From assembly GCF_000428585.1 (NCBI RefSeq), contig NZ_AUAF01000010.1:1-64000 (forward strand): a stretch of 64,000 nt of DNA, given 5' to 3'. The notes below the pieces were generated by a model. It was not told the origin of the DNA, made no database searches, and saw only the letters and a list, made by a program, of their open reading frames with translations. The first letter of the stretch is position 1; every line of letters begins with the position of its first letter. The stretch comes from Zooshikella ganghwensis DSM 15267 (GTDB lineage: Bacteria > Pseudomonadota > Gammaproteobacteria > Pseudomonadales > Zooshikellaceae). Of the stretch, positions 29,337 through 37,837 are shown piece by piece. The position numbers were made by a program, and so were the translations under genes.

Positions 29337-29363
29337 ATCCTTGCACTATTTTAGTGCAAGGAT
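29337..29363. promoter_or_regulatory. Perfect 12-bp-arm palindrome between the DUF4124 gene and ntrB
   Basis: ATCCTTGCACTA (29337-29348) and TAGTGCAAGGAT (29352-29363) are perfect complements around TTT. The core GCAC-N7-GTGC has the same spacing as the NtrC-type sites upstream of glnA. It lies about 40 bases after the DUF4124 stop and about 225 before ntrB in transcription order. It could be a terminator (T tract weak), an NtrC operator, or both. Confidence 0.55.
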
Positions 29364-29404
29364 GCATTTTTGCGAATGGTTTCGATAGATTATCTTGCTT
29401 GATA

Positions 29405-30052
29405 TTAGCTGCCACTATTATTGCTTGGGGCTGGGGCTGGGGCTGGGGCTGGGGCTGGGGCTGGGGCTGGAGTTGGAGTTGGAGTGGGCTTAGGTTTATT
29501 TTGGGGGTGGTTAGGGTTTTGGATGCTTGTGCGCTTAACATGTACTGTGGTGCTGGCAGATTGAATCTCATTACCTTTGCTATCAAACAGCTTTACTTCA
29601 ACAGTATGCGTTCCTCTTTCAACATTACTTAGTGAAAAACTGAGTAGTTTTTGTTTTGAGCCTTGGGATGCGCCATCCAGAAAAACCTGTGCCTTATGAC
29701 CCCGCTTGAGGCGAGGAGAGGTTTTTGCTGTTACTTTGAAATTGCCTGGGTCACGGATGGTTTCATTATTTTTAGGTGAAGTAATGGTAAATGAGTCATA
29801 GGTAAAGCTTTCTTTGTCATCTTGTGATGTGTCTTTTGAGCTTGCAGCTGGTTTGGGTAGAGAGATAGTTGTTACAGGCTTGACGTCAATTTTTTCAGGG
29901 TTTTTGGTTTTAGGCTCATCCGTAAAAATAATATTGCCTTGCTCATCAGTTTCTTTATAAATCTTGTCTGCACCTGTCAGTAATAAGAGGCAACAACCCA
30001 GAAAAGCGATTGTTTGTAGCCCTTTGCTCACCACTTTATTTATGTTGTACAT
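29405..30052 (-). CDS. DUF4124 exported protein with Pro-Ala repeat tail
   Basis: 215 residues. A signal peptide (TIAFLGCCLLLLTGADK) is followed by the DUF4124 motif IYKETDEQGNIIFTDEP (about 31-50), which is usual for periplasmic proteins in this glnA-ntrB position. A central beta-rich domain (FTITSPKNNETIRDPGN to VHVKR, about 90-178) looks like an Ig-like fold. The tail is Pro-Thr then Pro-Ala repeats, encoded by the hexanucleotide repeat at 29427-29468. The function is unknown. It lies between glnA and ntrB, all on the same strand. Confidence 0.75.
   Translation of the reverse strand: MYNINKVVSKGLQTIAFLGCCLLLLTGADKIYKETDEQGNIIFTDEPKTKNPEKIDVKPVTTISLPKPAASSKDTSQDDKESFTYDSFTITSPKNNETIRDPGNFKVTAKTSPRLKRGHKAQVFLDGASQGSKQKLLSFSLSNVERGTHTVEVKLFDSKGNEIQSASTTVHVKRTSIQNPNHPQNKPKPTPTPTPAPAPAPAPAPAPAPSNNSGS
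29427..29486. repeat. Hexanucleotide tandem repeat encoding Pro-Ala, G-quadruplex-prone
   Basis: Plus strand: seven perfect GGGGCT units (29427-29468), then diverged GGAGTT, GGAGTT and GGAGTG units. As the unit is 6 bases, copy changes preserve the reading frame of the DUF4124 gene and only alter the length of its Pro-Ala tail. Seven consecutive G4 runs with two-base loops are a strong G-quadruplex candidate on the template strand of that gene. Confidence 0.9.
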
Positions 30053-30162
30053 AAGCGTTCTGTCCTAGATGGGGATTTACCAGTAATTATAACGATGAAC
30101 CATATCAAGGACGTGTCAAGGAAGAAGAGGAGAGCTGAACAGAAGATAAGCTGTATCGTATA

Positions 30163-30189
30163 AAAAGGGCTACTTGATAGTAGCCCTTT
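30163..30189 (-). terminator. Terminator after glnA
   Basis: AAAGGGCTACT, a four-base loop and AGTAGCCCTTT form an 11-bp stem about 23 bases after the glnA stop. In the minus-strand sense the stem runs into a T tract. Confidence 0.82.
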
Positions 30190-30211
30190 AGCATTGTGCC
30201 TAAAAGCTGAA

Positions 30212-31618
30212 TTACACGCTGTAGTACATATCAAACTCAAGTGGGTGAGTGGTTTGAGCTAAACGCTCACACTCAGACCGTTTAAGATCAATGTAGCCAT
30301 CAATCAGGTCATCACTGAACACACCACCTTCTTTTAGGAACTCACGGTCTCTGTCTAAAGCAATCAGTGCTTCTTCAAGACTTGTCGCAACGGTTGGGTA
30401 TTCTGCCGCCTCTTCTGGAGGCAAATCATACAAGTCTTTATCTGCAGCATCCCCAGGGTGAATTTTGTTACGGATACCATCAAGGCCAGCCATTAGCATT
30501 GCAGAGAATGCTAAATATGGATTTGCAGCAGGATCAGGAAAACGAATTTCAACACGGCGTGCTTTTGGACTATTCACGTAAGGAATACGGATAGAAGCAG
30601 AGCGGTTACGTGCAGAGTAGGCAAGCATAACAGGCGCTTCAAATCCTGGCACTAAGCGCTTATAGGAGTTAGTAGCAGGGTTAGTGAAAGCATTGAGTGC
30701 TTTCGCATGCTTGATAATGCCGCCAATGTAGTAAAGGGCTGTTTCAGAAAGGCCAGCATAGCCATCTCCTGCAAAAATATTTTCGCCTTGCTTGGAGATT
30801 GATTGGTGACAGTGCATGCCACTACCATTATCGCCTACTAATGGTTTCGGCATAAAAGTAGCGGTTTTACCATAGGCATGCGCAACATTATGTACGCAAT
30901 ATTTGAGGATTTGCACTTCGTCAGCTTTGCGTACCAGTGTATTAAATTTAACGCCTATTTCATTTTGACCTGCAGTACCTACTTCGTGGTGATGAACTTC
31001 AACCGCCAGTCCCATTGCTTCCATTGCAGAACACATGGCTGTCCGTAGATCATGACAAGAGTCAACCGGTGGTACAGGGAAATAACCACCTTTTACTTTA
31101 GGACGGTGACCAATATTACCGCCTTCAAAGACTTCAGATGACGCCCAGTGAGCTTCTTCTGAGTTGATGTGGTAGTTACAGCCAGAGATATCCACTCTCC
31201 ACTTTACATCATCGAATACAAAGAACTCAGGCTCTGGGCCAAAGAATGCTGTGTCACCAATGCCTGTAGACTTCAGATACTCTTCGGCACGCTTGGCAAC
31301 AGAGCGCGGGTCACGATTGTAACCTTGCATGGTGGCTGGCTCGATGATGTCGCAGCGAACGATTAAGGTTGTTTCATCAGTGAAAGGGTCAAGCACAGAA
31401 CTGCTGTCATCAGGCAACAGAATCATGTCTGATTCATTGATTCCCTTCCAGCCAGCAATGGATGATCCATCAAACATTTTACCTGATTCAAAGAACTCAT
31501 CATCAATTTCGCTAACGGGCATAGATAAATGCTGCTCTTTACCATGAGTATCAGTAAAGCGAAGATCTATCCATTTAACTTCATGTTCTTTGATAAGATT
31601 CAGCGTATGCTCTGACAT
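30212..31618 (-). CDS. glnA: Glutamine synthetase type I
   Basis: 468 residues from the ATG at 31618, with GGAGGAAT just upstream; longer in-frame extensions lack support. It carries the GS signatures DGSSIAGW, the ATP-binding [16 protein letters not shown], and NRSASIRIP. The adenylylation-site tyrosine is in [10 protein letters not shown], so activity is probably controlled by GlnE. It makes glutamine from glutamate and ammonia. The sigma-54 promoter and NtrC-type sites upstream put it under nitrogen control. Confidence 0.97.
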   Translation of the reverse strand: MSEHTLNLIKEHEVKWIDLRFTDTHGKEQHLSMPVSEIDDEFFESGKMFDGSSIAGWKGINESDMILLPDDSSSVLDPFTDETTLIVRCDIIEPATMQGYNRDPRSVAKRAEEYLKSTGIGDTAFFGPEPEFFVFDDVKWRVDISGCNYHINSEEAHWASSEVFEGGNIGHRPKVKGGYFPVPPVDSCHDLRTAMCSAMEAMGLAVEVHHHEVGTAGQNEIGVKFNTLVRKADEVQILKYCVHNVAHAYGKTATFMPKPLVGDNGSGMHCHQSISKQGENIFAGDGYAGLSETALYYIGGIIKHAKALNAFTNPATNSYKRLVPGFEAPVMLAYSARNRSASIRIPYVNSPKARRVEIRFPDPAANPYLAFSAMLMAGLDGIRNKIHPGDAADKDLYDLPPEEAAEYPTVATSLEEALIALDRDREFLKEGGVFSDDLIDGYIDLKRSECERLAQTTHPLEFDMYYSV

Positions 31619-31749
31619 TGCAATTCCTCCAGAGGGGTATACCCAGCGGGACACTGCTATTGTTATTTTGCAGAGTTGCCCGTAATGATTTTGGCTACTC
31701 AGTTTAAGTAAAACGCGAACAGCCCCCATAAAAAGATGTTTACCTTGAC

Positions 31750-31765
31750 AGCAATTAGTGTGCCA
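31750..31765 (-). promoter_or_regulatory. Sigma-54 promoter of glnA
   Basis: On the minus strand the sequence reads TGGCAC-ACTAA-TTGCT, a match to the -24/-12 consensus TGGCAC-N5-TTGCW with exact spacing. It is about 130 bases upstream of the glnA ATG. This is direct evidence that glnA is RpoN-dependent. Confidence 0.9.
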
Positions 31766-31796
31766 TTCAGATAAACACCCTTATTTGGTGAGTAAA

Positions 31797-31876
31797 TGCA
31801 CCAGAATTGGGGGTGAGTCGATTCACTATATGCACAAACTTAGTGCAATATATTGATTTATGCACTTAAAAAGTGC
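31797..31876. promoter_or_regulatory. NtrC-type enhancer sites upstream of glnA
   Basis: Two clear dyads are present: TGCAC-N7-GTGCA at 31831-31847 and GCAC-N7-GTGC at 31862-31876, their left ends about 30 bases (three helical turns) apart. A weaker half-conserved site (TGCACCA, then GGGGGTG) lies at 31797-31815. The NtrC consensus is GCAC-N7-GTGC. They lie about 70-110 bases upstream of the sigma-54 promoter, where NtrC enhancers usually sit. Confidence 0.82.
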
Positions 31877-32091
31877 TTTTTTAAACCAACTGGCTATTTA
31901 ATGATTCACGGATGATCCATTCCTTGGCCGAGAGTGAGCGTTATCAGAGCACTCAATGCTCGAACATACAATGAGTAGCATGTGTCTTCGGTGTTAATGA
32001 AAAAATACAAGATAGATTAACGGTGCTGATAATAGCCAGATTTTGTATAATGTTTTGCTACATTTTTATTGACCATCCATGAATTTTGCCC

Positions 32092-33546
32092 ATGAATTTT
32101 GTTGTAAAGATCTTTCCAGAGATAACCATTAAAAGTAAGCCGGTTCGGCAGCGCTTTGTTAAGCAGCTAAGACGTAATATCCGAACCTTATTACGGCCTA
32201 TTGATCCTGGTATCGATGTGACGGGTACATGGGACAAAATCATTATATCTACTGAACAGCAAGACAAGCAGGTATGTCGACAAATTAGAGAGCAGCTCCA
32301 ACATACCCCCGGCATTTGTCATATTTTGGAAGTCGTTGATTTTCCTTTGGTTGATCTAGATGACATTACTGAAAAAGCTTTTCAAGTAATGGGTGAAGCC
32401 ATACGAGGCAAAACATTCTGCGTTCGTTGCCAGCGTAATGGACATCATGAATTTTCATCAATTGAGGTCGAGCGTTATGTCGGTGGTGGGCTATTGCAGC
32501 GTGTGCAAGATTGCTCTGTTAAACTCAAAAACCCTGACGTTACTGTACGTATCGAAATTCATCATAAACAGCTGTATATCGTTCGTGAAAGGCACCTTGG
32601 CATTGGTGGCTACCCATTAGGTACGCAGGATGCTGTCTTGTCACTGATTTCAGGTGGGTTTGATTCAACCATTTCTAGCTTTTTGACGATGAAGCGAGGT
32701 GTCCTCACCCACTTTTGCTTCTTTAATTTAGGCGGTCATGCTCACGAAATAGGCGTTAAGGAAGTTGCTTACTATCTTTGGAGCAAATATGGTGCATCCC
32801 ACCGTGTGAAATTTATTACCGTGCCTTTTGAGGGCGTGGTGGAAGAAATACTCACCAAAGTAGATAACTCCTACATGGGTGTTGTGCTCAAGCGAATGAT
32901 GTTGCGTGCTGCTGATAAAGTCGCTGAGAATCTGGATGTTCATGCATTGGTAACAGGGGAGGCTATTTCTCAAGTCTCCAGTCAAACCTTACCTAATCTG
33001 GGAGTTATTAATCAGGCTACGGATCGGTTGGTGCTGAGACCTTTGATTACAATGGATAAGCAGGACATCATTGATACTGCCGCCAGAATAGGTACAGAAG
33101 AGTTTGCGAAGCATATGCCTGAGTACTGTGGAGTGATTTCGGTTAACCCTACAACTCGGGCTAAACCCGAAAAAGTTTCAAGAGAAGAGCAGGTATTTGA
33201 CTTTGCTGTGCTTGAGCAGGCAATTAATAGTGCAAGTGCGGTGAGTATTCATGAAGTTATGCAGGATGACCGGCAGATTCATGAAGTGCAAATTGATGAA
33301 GTGCTACCTGAACAGGCTATCGTGATAGATATTCGCCACCCTGATGAAGAGGAAAATAAACCGCTTGAACTGGATAATGAAGTGAAAACGGTACCTTTTT
33401 ATCAGCTGAGTCGTGTATTTGCAGAGCTGGATCGTAATCAGCACTATTATCTCTACTGTGAAAAAGGGGTTATGAGCCAATTACATGCACTGCACTTGCT
33501 CGATGAGGGCTATAAAAATGTTAAAGTGTATCGTCCTGCTAAATAA
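32092..33546 (+). CDS. thiI: tRNA 4-thiouridine synthase / thiamine sulfur transferase
   Basis: 484 residues from the ATG at 32092 (MNFVVKIFPEITIKS), which aligns with E. coli ThiI; a TTG 6 bases earlier is in frame but less likely. Domains are NFLD/THUMP (about 1-165), PP-loop ATPase with SLISGGFDST (about 180), the Cys in EYCGVIS, and a C-terminal rhodanese domain with the persulfide Cys in YLYCEKGVMS. It makes s4U8 in tRNA and supplies sulfur for the thiazole ring. It is divergent from glnA. Confidence 0.96.
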   Translation: MNFVVKIFPEITIKSKPVRQRFVKQLRRNIRTLLRPIDPGIDVTGTWDKIIISTEQQDKQVCRQIREQLQHTPGICHILEVVDFPLVDLDDITEKAFQVMGEAIRGKTFCVRCQRNGHHEFSSIEVERYVGGGLLQRVQDCSVKLKNPDVTVRIEIHHKQLYIVRERHLGIGGYPLGTQDAVLSLISGGFDSTISSFLTMKRGVLTHFCFFNLGGHAHEIGVKEVAYYLWSKYGASHRVKFITVPFEGVVEEILTKVDNSYMGVVLKRMMLRAADKVAENLDVHALVTGEAISQVSSQTLPNLGVINQATDRLVLRPLITMDKQDIIDTAARIGTEEFAKHMPEYCGVISVNPTTRAKPEKVSREEQVFDFAVLEQAINSASAVSIHEVMQDDRQIHEVQIDEVLPEQAIVIDIRHPDEEENKPLELDNEVKTVPFYQLSRVFAELDRNQHYYLYCEKGVMSQLHALHLLDEGYKNVKVYRPAK

Positions 33547-33848
33547 CTCACGCTGTTTGTCAAATATGCCCACTACGATGGGCATTATTATAAATTTTTA
33601 ATGCTTTTTAGTTGAAGGTGACATATCTGCGGTTAAGATATGGCACTTTTTATTTGCCGGTTGAAATGTCACATATTCTTTCATCAGAAGGGAGTGTGAA
33701 GGGTAAAAACGTATCGCTACTTAGTCGTTATGTTAGTAATGAGCTTATACTTTACGCAGAACTCTTGGGTATAAAGCTAAGCGTTTGTCTGTTGGTTTGT
33801 TCATTGCAGTCCAGTAAGACCGGGTAATCCTTATTGAGGCACTGTCTT
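33547..33848. other. Intergenic region thiI-typA with a probable terminator
   Basis: An imperfect hairpin at 33564-33588 (ATGCCCA against TGGGCAT) followed by T-rich sequence probably ends thiI. The rest should hold the typA promoter. A 71-codon ORF at 33612-33827 has no recognisable features and I do not call it. Confidence 0.5.
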
Positions 33849-35666
33849 GTGATTGAGAAGTTACGGAATATAGCCATTATTGCGCATGTTGACCATGGTA
33901 AAACTACGCTGGTGGATAGATTGTTGCAGCAGTCTGGTACGCTGCAGCGCAAAGATATGGGTACAGAGCGGATCATGGATTCCAATGATCAGGAAAAAGA
34001 GCGTGGAATCACTATCTTAGCCAAAAATACCGCGATAGAGTGGCAAGATCACCATATCAATATTGTAGATACACCAGGACACGCTGACTTTGGTGGTGAG
34101 GTAGAGCGTGTACTATCCATGGTCGACTCTGTACTCTTACTGGTTGACGCGGTTGATGGTCCGATGCCTCAAACACGCTTTGTTACACAAAAAGCATTTG
34201 AGCAAGGATTACATCCTATTGTGGTGGTAAATAAAGTCGATCGTCCAGGTGCTCGTCCTGAGTGGGTGGTGGGTGAAGTACTGGATTTGTTTGACCGCCT
34301 GGGGGCTACTGAAGAGCAGCTGGACTTTCCTGTAATGTATGCCTCTGCCATTCAAGGAAAAGCAGGCTTAGAGCCTGACCAGCTGGCTGATGATATGACA
34401 CCACTGTTTGAGATGATCGTAAACAATGTGCCTACACCGGATGTTAATGTGGAGGGTCCCTTCCAAATGCAGATTTCTGCGTTGGACTATAACAGCTATG
34501 TAGGTGTTATTGGGATTGGTCGAATTACCCGCGGTAAATTAACGCCTAATATGCCTGTCAAACTGGTTTCCAGTGAAGGTCAGCAGCGTAATGCCAAGGT
34601 ATTGAATGTAATGGGATATCTTGGTTTGGAGCGTGTTGATACAGCTGAAGCATCTGCGGGTGATATTGTCTGTATTACCGGTATTGATGGCTTGAATATC
34701 TCTGATACGCTCTGCCATCCTGACCACCCTGAAGCGTTACCAGCGCTAACGGTAGATGAGCCTACTGTGAGCATGACCTTTCAAGTCAATGACTCCCCTT
34801 TTGCAGGGCGTGATGGTAAATACGTCACCAGCCGTAATATCAAAGAGCGTTTAGAGCGAGAGTTAATCCATAACGTTGCACTGCGTGTTGAGCAAGGCGA
34901 TAGCGCTGATAAGTTTATCGTTTCTGGGCGAGGGGAACTGCACTTATCTGTGTTGATTGAAACGATGCGCCGTGAAGGCTATGAAATTGGTGTCTCTCGT
35001 CCAGAAGTTATCACCCGTGAGGTGGATGGTGAGCATCAGGAGCCTTATGAGCATGTCATGATTGACATCGAAGAAAATCATCAAGGCGGCATCATGGAAG
35101 AGCTGGGTAATCGCAAGGCTGAGTTAAAAAATATGGTTCCTGATGGCCGTGGACGTATTCGATTAGAGTACATCATGCCTGCGCGAGGCTTAATTGGTTT
35201 CCGCTCTCAATTTTTAACCATGACTTCAGGTAGTGGTATTCTGACGCACGTTTTTGATCACTATGGCCCTGTTAAAATCGGAGAAGTGGCGAGCCGGACA
35301 AATGGTGCCTTGGTGTCAATGGTATCTGGTAAGGCATTAGGTTATGCCCTTTATAATCTTCAGGATCGTGGTCGTTTATTTATTGGTCCAAATGTTGAAG
35401 TGTATGAAGGAATGGTAGTTGGTATCCATAGTCGTGAAAATGATTTGGTGGTTAACCCAACAAAAGCGAAACAACTAACTAATATTCGTGCATCAGGTTC
35501 TGATGAGAATATTATTTTAACACCGCCAATTAAACACTCTTTAGAACAAGCACTTGAGTTTATTGAAGATGATGAACTGGTTGAAGTAACACCAACATCA
35601 ATTCGAATTCGCAAGAAGTTCTTAAAAGAGAATGATCGGCGGAAGGCGGCACGTGCTAAAAAATAA
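33849..35666 (+). CDS. typA: Ribosome-associated GTPase TypA/BipA
   Basis: 605 residues from a GTG at 33849 (reads [20 protein letters not shown]), the canonical start for the family; GAGG lies about 10 bases before it. An upstream in-frame TTG at 33834 is rejected because it sits on that ribosome site. G motifs are [16 protein letters not shown] and [10 protein letters not shown], followed by EF-G-like domains II, III and V and the TypA-specific C-terminus. It assists 50S assembly and stress adaptation. The length is typical. Confidence 0.96.
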   Translation: MIEKLRNIAIIAHVDHGKTTLVDRLLQQSGTLQRKDMGTERIMDSNDQEKERGITILAKNTAIEWQDHHINIVDTPGHADFGGEVERVLSMVDSVLLLVDAVDGPMPQTRFVTQKAFEQGLHPIVVVNKVDRPGARPEWVVGEVLDLFDRLGATEEQLDFPVMYASAIQGKAGLEPDQLADDMTPLFEMIVNNVPTPDVNVEGPFQMQISALDYNSYVGVIGIGRITRGKLTPNMPVKLVSSEGQQRNAKVLNVMGYLGLERVDTAEASAGDIVCITGIDGLNISDTLCHPDHPEALPALTVDEPTVSMTFQVNDSPFAGRDGKYVTSRNIKERLERELIHNVALRVEQGDSADKFIVSGRGELHLSVLIETMRREGYEIGVSRPEVITREVDGEHQEPYEHVMIDIEENHQGGIMEELGNRKAELKNMVPDGRGRIRLEYIMPARGLIGFRSQFLTMTSGSGILTHVFDHYGPVKIGEVASRTNGALVSMVSGKALGYALYNLQDRGRLFIGPNVEVYEGMVVGIHSRENDLVVNPTKAKQLTNIRASGSDENIILTPPIKHSLEQALEFIEDDELVEVTPTSIRIRKKFLKENDRRKAARAKK

Positions 35667-35700
35667 AGTACTCACAAAAAAATGAGTATTATATTGAGTT

Positions 35701-35732
35701 AAAAAAAGCCTGTTGTTATGCAGGCTTTTTTT
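35701..35732 (+). terminator. Rho-independent terminator after typA
   Basis: An A run with GCCTG, an 8-base loop, and CAGGC with a T run. The paired A/T tracts extend the stem to 12 bp. It lies 35 bases after the typA stop. Confidence 0.9.
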
Positions 35733-35775
35733 ATGTGAGCCTAAATATGGTGAGTATTTTTAAAATGGTATTACT

Positions 35776-36351
35776 ATGGAAGCAATGAGTAAGTATAAGT
35801 ATTTTTTAATTATTGATTTAGAAGCGACCTGCTGTGATCAAAAAACGATAGCACGAAATCAAATGGAAATTATTGAAATCGGTGCGGTCCTGACTGAGGC
35901 AAAGACACTCGCCATCGTAGACGAATTTCAAACATTTATTCGTCCAGTCAGAAATCCAGTATTAACTCCTTTTTGTACTGAGCTGACAAGTATTACACAA
36001 AAGAATGTAGATAATGCTCCAGGTTTTGCTGAAGCAATAGAACATTTAAAACAGTGGTTACAGTCTTATAGTAGCTATATTTTCTGTTCATGGGGTGATT
36101 ATGATAAAAAACAGTTTGAACAAGACTGTCAATTTCATCAAGTAGCTTATCCTTTAACTAATGGACATATCAATATTAAAAAAGCCTTTTCAGAGGCTCA
36201 AGGTCTTAAGCGCAAGTACGGTATGAGTACAGCTTTAAATTTGATTGGTGCTCAGCTTGAAGGTACACACCATCGTGGTATTGATGATGCGAGGAATATG
36301 GTTAAACTGATGCCGTTTGTTTTAGGGTGCAAGAAATTAAGTCGTTTATAA
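35776..36351 (+). CDS. ERI-1-like DEDDh 3'-5' exonuclease
   Basis: 191 residues. Exo motif I is IIDLEATCC (D14, E16), typical of the ERI-1/KapD subgroup, where a Cys pair follows DLEAT. Motif II is in SWGDYDKKQF, and motif III is HHRGIDDARN with the catalytic His and Asp. The family trims structured RNA 3' ends in eukaryotes and is poorly studied in bacteria. The start is at 35776 or the Met at 35785. It is the first gene of the accessory region between typA and pip; no partner is obvious. Confidence 0.83.
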   Translation: MEAMSKYKYFLIIDLEATCCDQKTIARNQMEIIEIGAVLTEAKTLAIVDEFQTFIRPVRNPVLTPFCTELTSITQKNVDNAPGFAEAIEHLKQWLQSYSSYIFCSWGDYDKKQFEQDCQFHQVAYPLTNGHINIKKAFSEAQGLKRKYGMSTALNLIGAQLEGTHHRGIDDARNMVKLMPFVLGCKKLSRL

Positions 36352-36434
36352 ACTTGACGAGTTATGGTTGATCATAAAAGCTTGTAGTGAGTGTTATTGG
36401 TTATGTGGGTGAACCTTAGGCGAGTGGTTAGCTT

Positions 36435-37103
36435 ATGGAAATTTTTGCTATAGGTGTAATTATAATCGCTGTTATTTTTTTTGTTATTAATCATAAGGTG
36501 AAGAAAGTTCAACAGCTACATTATATTGAGCGCTACCCATTTCAAAATGCGCTTAAAATGAAAGTAAGTAAAAAGTACCCTCAACTTGATAGAGAGCAAT
36601 TAAAGCTCGTTTTTGAAGGGTTGAGGGATTATTTTTGGATGTGCCATAAAGCTAATAGTCAAATGGTTGCCATGCCTTCACAAGTGGTTGATGATGCTTG
36701 GCATGAGTTTATTTTATTTACGCGAGCGTACAGTCAATTTTGCAAAATGGCCATTGGTCAGTTTCTTCATCATACCCCAACAGAAGCAATGAAATCTTCA
36801 ACAGATGCCACTGAAGGTATCAAGCGTGCTTGGCGCTTAGCATGCGCAAGAGAGGAAATAAACCCTAAATATCCAGCTCAGTTACCCTTGATCTTTGCTA
36901 TAGATACCATGCTCGATATTCCTAATGGGTTTAGGTATGTACTGGACTGCAAAGAAAACAAATTTGGTGATGGCTATTGTGCCAGTCACATTGGATGCTC
37001 TTCGGGATGTGCTGGCAGTTCTGGTGCCTCAAGTTGTAGTTCTGATAGTGGTGGTTCAAGTTGTGGAAGTAGTTGTGGTGGTGGCTGTGGAGGAGGTAAT
37101 TGA
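36435..37103 (+). CDS. Membrane-anchored glycine-rich-domain protein with Cys/Ser/Gly tail
   Basis: 222 residues. One N-terminal transmembrane helix (residues 3-19). The middle matches the glycine-rich domain-containing (GRDP-like) pattern, including PSQVVDDAWHEFILFTRAY, a short His-centred motif. From about residue 178 the tail is nearly all Cys, Ser and Gly, with seven Cys arranged as CASHIGC, SSGC, SSC, SSC, SSC, GGC and ending GGGN. Such tails are common in this family. The tail could bind metal or be a post-translational modification or attachment point; the function is unknown. Confidence 0.65.
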   Translation: MEIFAIGVIIIAVIFFVINHKVKKVQQLHYIERYPFQNALKMKVSKKYPQLDREQLKLVFEGLRDYFWMCHKANSQMVAMPSQVVDDAWHEFILFTRAYSQFCKMAIGQFLHHTPTEAMKSSTDATEGIKRAWRLACAREEINPKYPAQLPLIFAIDTMLDIPNGFRYVLDCKENKFGDGYCASHIGCSSGCAGSSGASSCSSDSGGSSCGSSCGGGCGGGN

Positions 37104-37184
37104 GTGTATAGGCCTTTATAAGGTTGACCTACTAAATAAGGTAGTAGGTCCTGGAATGAATAAAACACGTTAAGTTTTGATTGG

Positions 37185-37610
37185 TTAAGGTCCAGGAAAC
37201 ATTGTTGTTACCTGGTTAACTACAGAGTTATATAACATACTTCCTTTTTTTGTTGCTGAACAATTATTGCTGGCAAGGTTACCTAAATCATTTGTGAGTG
37301 TAGCTGAGCCTAATATTCTTCCTCCACGAAGAGGTGTTTCTGAGCAACTGGTGTCAGCAATGAGTGAATTACAAAGATCTATCATGGTTTGTTTTGATGC
37401 GCAGTGTGCACTATCAAACGCACTGTTGGTATTAGCAACGCAGGGATTATTACAATAAGTATTTTGTATATAAGTCCATGTGGCATCGCTGAAGTTTGTG
37501 CAGTTAATATTTGGACAGGCTGCCTGGACATTAAAAGGTAATAAAGATGATAACAAAATTGCTGAAAAAAATTTAAAGTACTGAGTAAAGGGGCGTTTAA
37601 GCGTATCCAT
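37185..37610 (-). CDS. Small Cys-rich secreted protein, unknown
   Basis: 141 residues. A signal peptide (FFSAILLSSLLPFNVQAA) gives a mature protein of about 110 residues with nine Cys (CPNINC, YCNNPC, HC, LC, SC, NC). This suggests a disulfide-stabilised periplasmic or secreted protein. I recognise no domain. It is next to, and co-directional with, the 388-residue unknown gene, from which it is separated by a terminator-like hairpin. Confidence 0.6.
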   Translation of the reverse strand: MDTLKRPFTQYFKFFSAILLSSLLPFNVQAACPNINCTNFSDATWTYIQNTYCNNPCVANTNSAFDSAHCASKQTMIDLCNSLIADTSCSETPLRGGRILGSATLTNDLGNLASNNCSATKKGSMLYNSVVNQVTTMFPGP

Positions 37611-37764
37611 TATATTAGCCTCCCTGTTAGAGTAATCCTTCTTGGTACTTATTTAGTAGTTTATAGTAGTTTAGTAGTTGATATTTTTCTCTTATTGAAT
37701 ATAAACCATGAATGATGATTTAGGGCTAACTTGTGCTATAAAAGTTCATTACAGCGGGAGTCAT

Positions 37765-37796
37765 AAAAAAGCCTACCAATAATTAGATAGGCTTAA
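37765..37796 (-). terminator. Terminator after the 388-residue unknown gene
   Basis: On the plus strand: an A run with GCCTA, then TAGGC with TT. Read on the minus strand this is a 7-bp stem (AAGCCTA/TAGGCTT) followed by a T run, about 40 bases after the stop of that gene. Confidence 0.75.
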
Positions 37797-37837
37797 AATA
37801 TTATGTGCTTAAAACGAGGTTTATACTTTTGTTCGTA

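Noticed and set aside
29354-29632. Plus-strand ORF reading the hexamer repeat as Trp-Gly repeats
   Set aside because: Shadow of the minus-strand DUF4124 gene, which has a signal peptide, a known domain and a conserved position.
32080-32102. Direct repeat of CATGAATTTTG at the thiI start
   Set aside because: Two short copies 11 bases apart; the upstream copy is out of frame with thiI and there is no sign of a mobile-element footprint.
33612-33827. 71-codon ORF between thiI and typA
   Set aside because: No ribosome site, no recognisable sequence features, and it spans the region expected to hold the typA promoter.
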